From Begonia masoniana (taxonomy: Eukaryota > Streptophyta > Magnoliopsida > Cucurbitales > Begoniaceae), in assembly GCA_022432975.1 (NCBI GenBank), contig CM039503.1, forward strand, positions 44,348,655 through 44,412,654: 64,000 nucleotides of DNA, given 5' to 3'. The notes beneath the pieces are model-generated. The model searched no databases, was not told where the DNA came from, and saw nothing but the letters and a program-made list of their open reading frames with translations. Positions 58,882 through 64,000 of this stretch are shown here, in pieces (position 1 is the first letter of the stretch; each line of letters opens with the position of its first letter). The position numbers were made by a program, and so were the translations under genes.

Positions 58882-60935
58882 TAAAGATGACAAACGAGTC
58901 GGTCTAGAGAAGTCGAGTCTGAAAACATTTGACTCATCGAGTTTAACGAGCCGAGCCTAATAAGCTCGATAAAAAAAAATTTCAACCCGAGCTGGCTCGC
59001 GAGTCAATGTTAAACGAGTCAAGTCGTGTCGGCTTAACGAGCCTTAACAATCAAGCCAAAGAATCAAACATACATAAATATTTTCAATTTATATAAATAT
59101 AATGTATATTTTTGAAACTGTAATAATTATTTATTATTATAATATCAAAATATAATAGTTAGTCGTTTAGTTAATAAAATGGTAATTTACATGGTAAACC
59201 ATGAATTATGTAAACCCTGAACAATTTTTGTTAACAAAACAAATCTTAAACTATAAAAAATCTAACAAAACAAACTCCAGCAAGAGCTCGTTCTCAAGAA
59301 CGGACTCCCGTTCTCCCATGTATCTTTTTTTTTTTAAAAAGGACTTTTCGGGAACGGAAGTCCATTCCCGAGGAGAATCACCAAAATATTAGCATTTATC
59401 TCAGAAAATATATCAAACGATATTAGATTTTTTTGAAATTTTTGCCACATATCCAGTATATCATGGAATAAATTCTGAAAAGGTTTGTGATTTTTTAACA
59501 TCTTCACGATTTATCATAATTATTTATCTTTTTTACACAATAATTGATTAAAATTACGTATGTCATCCACAAATTATGAAACTTTTACAGTAGACTCTAC
59601 TTATATTCACAATTTGAGTTGCAAAATGGCTAGTAAAAAAAGTTAACATGCATTTATGCAAAAATTATTAAGCTTTTATAATAGACTCTTTTTTAACAAA
59701 AAATAAGGATAATTTTTAGATAATTGCATGTTAGTTTATTTTTGCTAGTCATTTTTCAAATTCTATTGCAAGTGTAAGGAGAGTCTATTTGGAAAGTTTC
59801 ATAATTTTTGGATGGTCTACGTAATTTTAATAAATTATTTTGTTAAAAAAGACGTAAACAATTATGATAAATTGTGAAAGAGTTAAATAATTGTGAAACT
59901 TTTTTAAAAAAATATTCCATGATATGGTGAATTTGTGGTAAATATTTCAAGAAACTTCGATATTGTTTGGTATATTTTTCGAGATAGCGATTAATATTTT
60001 GGAAATTTTCCTCAAGAACGAGCTCTAGTTCTAGAGAACCTCCAAAGTATTATAGGCAATCTTAGAAAATATACCAAAAAATTTTGGATTTTCTTGCAAT
60101 TTTTACCACATGTCCACTATATCTTAGGAAGACATTATGGAAAGTTTCATAATATTTGGATGACATACGTAATTTTAATAAATTATTTTATAAAAAAGAC
60201 GTAAATAATTATGATAAATCATGAAAGTGTTAAAAAACACAAAAAAAAATCAAAAATTATTTACATGATATGATAGACATTTGGTAAAAATTTCAGAAAA
60301 ATCTAATATCTTTTGATAAAAATTTCAAATAAATGTTAATATTTTGAAAATTTTCCTCGACAATGAGCTCCTTTTCTCGAGAATGGACTCTTGTTCCCGA
60401 GAGGTCCTTTTTGAAAAAATATACAAGGAAGGACGAGAGCCTATTCTCAAAAACGAGCTCCTGTTCTCGAGAGTTATTTTTTTAAAAAAGATACACAGGA
60501 AAACGAGAGCCCGTTCTAATGGACTCCCGCTGTGGTTTATTTTGTCAATATTTTATTTTGTTGACGAAAATAGTTCAGAGTTTATTTTGTTACTCTTAAT
60601 AAAATTGTTTTATTAAAATATAAAATAAAATTTATTAAAAAAAATTATTTGAGATGATCTAATAAAAAAAATATTACATTAATATTATTACAAATATTTG
60701 ACAATTGCATCATTGCAAATTATACACATACTAACTCGGTTGACTTGCAATTATAGGTGACAAACGAGCCGACCTCGAAAAAGTTCAGCTCATCGAACCT
60801 AATGAACCTTGTGAGCCCAACAAATCTATCTCAAAAAAATTTCAACCCGAGTCGGTTTACAAGACAAAATTAAACAAGCTGAGCCGACTATAGTGCTCAG
60901 CCAGCCCGAGCAGGCTGGGTCATTTGACATCTCTA
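58882..60935. mobile_element. hAT-like non-autonomous DNA transposon
   Basis: The ends TAAAGATGACAAACGAG and GTCATTTGACATCTCTA form an imperfect terminal inverted repeat (13 of 17). They are flanked by CTCAACAA (58874-58881) and CTCAACTA (60936-60943), an 8-bp duplication with one mismatch, as hAT elements make. A second start-like copy TAGGTGACAAACGAGCC at about 60756 lies inside, so a 180-bp MITE-like unit may be nested at the right end. No transposase frame is present. Confidence 0.7.
59369..60360. repeat. Inverted repeats inside the hAT-like element
   Basis: About 95 bp at 59369-59467 (GATATTAGATTTTTTTGAAA within) recurs inverted at about 60263-60360. A second, looser pair of the same blocks lies at about 59930-60015 (inverted) and 60043-60125 (direct). 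AACGAGCTC/CGTTCTC-rich stretches border each. They could form long hairpins. Confidence 0.65.
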
Positions 60936-61283
60936 CTCAACTATTATTATGTAATGGAGCAAAAAAAAAAAAAGGAATCAAAGAGATTTAATTGTGACAC
61001 GAAAATATCATCTACAACCTTGAATAGCAGATATAATCTCCATCTAAACAGTTCATGATATTCTCCTCTGCTGACGTTGATCTCTATGATTTCATTCACC
61101 TCCACCTTGACTTGCAACAAGAAGCATATATTCTCTTTGTCCAGTGGAAGCTTGGCCCTGATTTACCAGTGTCAATCAGTCTGAGCTTTTCAGTTCAAAA
61201 CTTCAACATTCTTTTATTCTTCTCATTATCCTTCCACAATAATTTAAAAGGTTAACAATGGAGAGAGAGAGAGAGAGAGCATT
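60936..61283. other. Downstream region of the PEC-like gene
   Basis: No other gene is visible. It likely contains the 3' untranslated region and the poly(A) site of the minus-strand gene, including a GA/TC microsatellite just after the stop codon (61259-61279). Confidence 0.5.
61259..61279. repeat. (GA)n microsatellite next to the stop codon
   Basis: About ten GA repeats, starting four bases after the PEC-like stop codon in the presumed 3' UTR. Confidence 0.9.
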
Positions 61284-61924
61284 CTACTCGAGGATAGATT
61301 GCTCTCCCTCCATCTCAGATATAACAATTAAAGAATCAGTCAATTCCAAAGATAAAGGTTCTGACTTAGGGATTGGATTCATAACCTGCAAAAAGAATAC
61401 AGCAAATGGATTAGATTACCAAACTGAACCAGTTTTTACCATTGAATGATAAACTTTACCATCTTATTGTCTTTAACATAGCCTATGACGACTTCTCTTC
61501 TTAGATGTGCTATTTCAGATAGCTCATTGAATGATGGATTATCTCCTTCTTTCATGTAGAAACTTAAATCCTGTCAGAATAAATCCAGGTAAACTTTCGG
61601 AAGAGCAACATAGCCCGTAATCATATATACTCTTAATTGGATTTCTAATCGAAGCAGCATATTTTTATTAGCTGTACATTGATTGTGCTTGACCTTTTGA
61701 TGCCCTTTTGAGCATTTTTAAATTAAAAAGTATTGGCCCTTTCTCCGCTTCAAATATTCATTCACTTAGTTTTTCTTAATAGAATTTCCCAGATAGCAGG
61801 CAGCAAATCAGAAAGATACATTTGCATACCTTTATATATATTTCATCACCTTCTGCATTCAGAATGTCTTTCCAGACTTCACTCAGTTCTCTGTTTTGTG
61901 ATACTGCATGCAATGAATATTTCC

Positions 61925-61987
<63 letters not shown>

Positions 61988-64000
61988 TGAGCTGTGACAA
62001 GACTCATTATTTCCTCCGCTGCAACGTAAGTTAGAGTAGGTTTGATTTTTGTAATCTGTTAAAATTACAAAGTTGTGGTTCACGTTACAAAGATATTGAT
62101 GTCAATTTGAATCAATAATGTCCAAAAGTCACTAAAATTTGAAGCAGGTGAAGAGAGTATTTTACTTGTTTTCCCAATTTCGAGTCAACAATTTCTCCAA
62201 CGAGATTTTGTACCTGCAACCAAAATAATCATAGCTGGCTTCTACTTCTCCAAACATAGAACAAAATCCCATTTTCACTCATATAAGACGTTCTAGATTA
62301 ATGCATCTTAAATGGCAGTTCTGAGGAACTCAAGAAAACTTGCTTTTGATAAATCATGACTCACCTTTACTCCAAGTTTCTTACAGATGCTTTCGGCAAG
62401 AAGAAGAGCATACGCTGAATGCTTGTCTGCCCTAGATGGATCTGAATCCTCAAAAAAGTTAATTCAATTCTTATTCCAGAAATTAAATCCGAATTCTCAC
62501 GTAGCAATGAAAACAAAAGATGAACGTAAAGAAAAGAATGAAGAAATCAAGGAATGTAATTAGCCTTACCACCAACAAGCCATCCTCTATCAGATATCAC
62601 CGCAATGGACAAAGGCATATCGTCATCTTTTTTTACAGCATTTTGAAAATTCAAAATGGTTTGCTCCAAGGTATCATTGTCCATAGGGTTCCCTAACTAT
62701 CTCATATTAGAAAAGACAGCATAGATGATCAATACATCTAAAATGATATCAAAGCAGAAGTAGGGGTAAAACGAGAGAAAAAACTCAATGTAAGGAAGTT
62801 TTACGCTATGTCAACTGAAGGAGAATACCTTGTGAGAAACTTTGACATGATTTGTTTTCCCATGACCTGAAACTTTGATTGCCCGGTTCCTTTCATCTAC
62901 TGAAACATCTGATAGAATTTCCTACACTCATGCAAGTGACCATAAATTAGTCACCATACTCATAAGACATTATGTATGGCTCCTCCAATATATTCTATCA
63001 TAATAGTCCATTATATCTTAACTTCCAATAATAAATCCATACTTGAGAAGAAATGTCATAGAATAAAAGGTAAAAATAGAAAATTTCCCAGAATTAACTT
63101 CTCATAATATAACAAATTTGCAATGGCTGTTAAACTACTCATTAAAACATCCGAGGGGAAAATTAGATGAAAAACAAGCTGACAAAAATAAGCCATGTTT
63201 CCACAAGAATGTAAAAAAAAAAATGACTTCTCCATGGCTAAAAGCCACATAAAGGATTCGAGTTCAACATTTGTCCACTAATTCAAGTTTATTCTCTTAA
63301 TTACTAAGTGAAAATTGCAGGCCTCGCAAGTACCTACTACCTGGAAAGAAACAATGCGTCTAGCAGCAAATGACGCCTAAAAAATATAAGAACTTACCAA
63401 AATACTACCAGGTCCAAGATAATTATCGTACTCCTCAATCATTTCTACAACGTCTGGACGCCAACCAAGCACAAGTATTCGTTCTTTCGGTCCGAGTGTC
63501 CAGTCTGATGTCTGCATTACTAGTGAATATCAGCCAATTTAACATCAATCTCTATGGAGAATGTAGGATAAGTATACCTTGGAACCCCGTTTGAATGAAT
63601 GCTTTTTAACATTTACATGTTTTTTATTTGTGTGACAGGATTGAGAAAGAGCTTCACTTTTATTTTCCTCACTTTCAAGTACTTTACTAGCAATACCATC
63701 ACTTCCTTCGTTCACTGCCCAAGTTTTCTTTACTCCATGAAGAGGCGCAATGAGCAGCAGCTATACGATGATAGCATCAATCTTGTCAAACTAAGGAGGA
63801 AATAAACTATAAAAATAATTTCCTGAAAGCCAGAGTAATGGAGCAGTAGCAATAACAAAGGAACAATGACTCTGAGGTTTTAAAATGGACACAAACAAAT
63901 TTAAATCATAATAGAACTCCAGAATTGTGTCCTATTCAGCACGAAGGTTTAATAACATATCTAGTTGTTTGATAATTGCAAATGATCACTAGTAAGATTT
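61284..64000 (-). CDS. PEC1/PEC2-like: POLLUX-like plastid-envelope ion channel (PEC1/PEC2-like), C-terminal part
   Basis: Ten coding exons on the minus strand: 63578-63760, 63398-63511, 62829-62921, 62570-62696, 62365-62441, 62166-62213, 61986-62055, 61830-61903, 61460-61570 and 61284-61385 (stop 61284-61286). All junction phases fit and give about 332 codons. The protein has [12 protein letters not shown], then the CASTOR/POLLUX signature [69 protein letters not shown] and ends [15 protein letters not shown]. This matches the soluble regulatory (RCK-like) half of the family. Arabidopsis PEC1 and PEC2 are plastid-envelope cation channels of about 800 residues, so the transit peptide and membrane part lie beyond 64000. 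It looks intact here. PEC1 and PEC2 orthology cannot be separated. Confidence 0.93.
61931..61985. repeat. (GA)n microsatellite filling a PEC-like intron
   Basis: About 27 GA repeats within the 82-bp intron 61904-61985. On the gene strand the (TC)n tract starts at the 5' splice site, so the donor reads AAG|GTCTCTC. Confidence 0.95.
63761..64000 (-). other. Intron of the PEC-like gene running off the window
   Basis: No exon matching the family is visible to the window edge. The acceptor is at 63761-63762 (TAG on the gene strand). Confidence 0.7.

Noticed and set aside
60344..60616. A 90-codon frame in the hAT-like element
   Set aside because: It is made of the internal repeat blocks and has no transposase motif.

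Overview
The window looks like nuclear DNA of a flowering plant, in a repeat-dense stretch beside a gene. Three things point there: an intron-split plant gene at the right edge (a plastid-envelope POLLUX-like/PEC ion channel), Ty3/gypsy and Ty1/copia elements primed by initiator-Met tRNA, and TGTAACACCC...GGGTGTTACA LTRs of the type carried by Tekay/Del-like plant elements. The species cannot be named from sequence alone. I see no bacterial genes, rRNA or tRNA genes, and no CRISPR array.

Layout. 1-7257: the end of an LTR, then a decayed element with gag and CRM-like 3' features whose polymerase region is replaced by an uncharacterised open frame; a solo LTR (1924-4414) splits it. 7258-10357: a truncated, minus-strand Ty1/copia element with its LTR and primer-binding site. 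About 10600-11333 plus 54397-54838: two halves of what seems to be one copia-type LTR. Between them (11334-54396) sits a CRM-like Ty3/gypsy element, broken up by nested insertions. In its 5' LTR lies a second element (12489 to about 43978, 'family B'). The left LTR of that one holds a complete gag-only element (13511-24818), which itself contains a solo LTR (14303-16717). The right LTR of family B holds an inverted family-B solo LTR (34582-42461) that contains another solo LTR (35639-39767). Two more solo LTRs (44391-46759 and 51069-53849) lie in the CRM-like body and its 3' LTR. Six insertions have exact 5-bp target duplications (one shares a base with the LTR end), and several can be checked against an uninterrupted sister copy in the window.

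Four perfect tandem arrays stand out, all inside LTRs: 466 copies of a pentamer, about 90 copies of a 23-mer, 78 copies of a 27-mer and 61 copies of an AT-rich 23-mer. At least three of them stand where the related LTR carries ordinary unique sequence. Older, imperfect 22/17-bp mosaic arrays lie beside the pentamer in both family-B LTRs. All large open frames in these arrays are by-products of the repeats.

54839-58250 is a decayed minus-strand copia polyprotein, 58882-60935 is a hAT-like non-autonomous DNA transposon with an 8-bp target duplication, and 61284-64000 is the 3' part of the PEC-like gene on the minus strand. Ten coding exons can be placed with consistent splice phases. This is the only host gene I can support. 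The rest is transposon sequence or unassigned AT-rich DNA.
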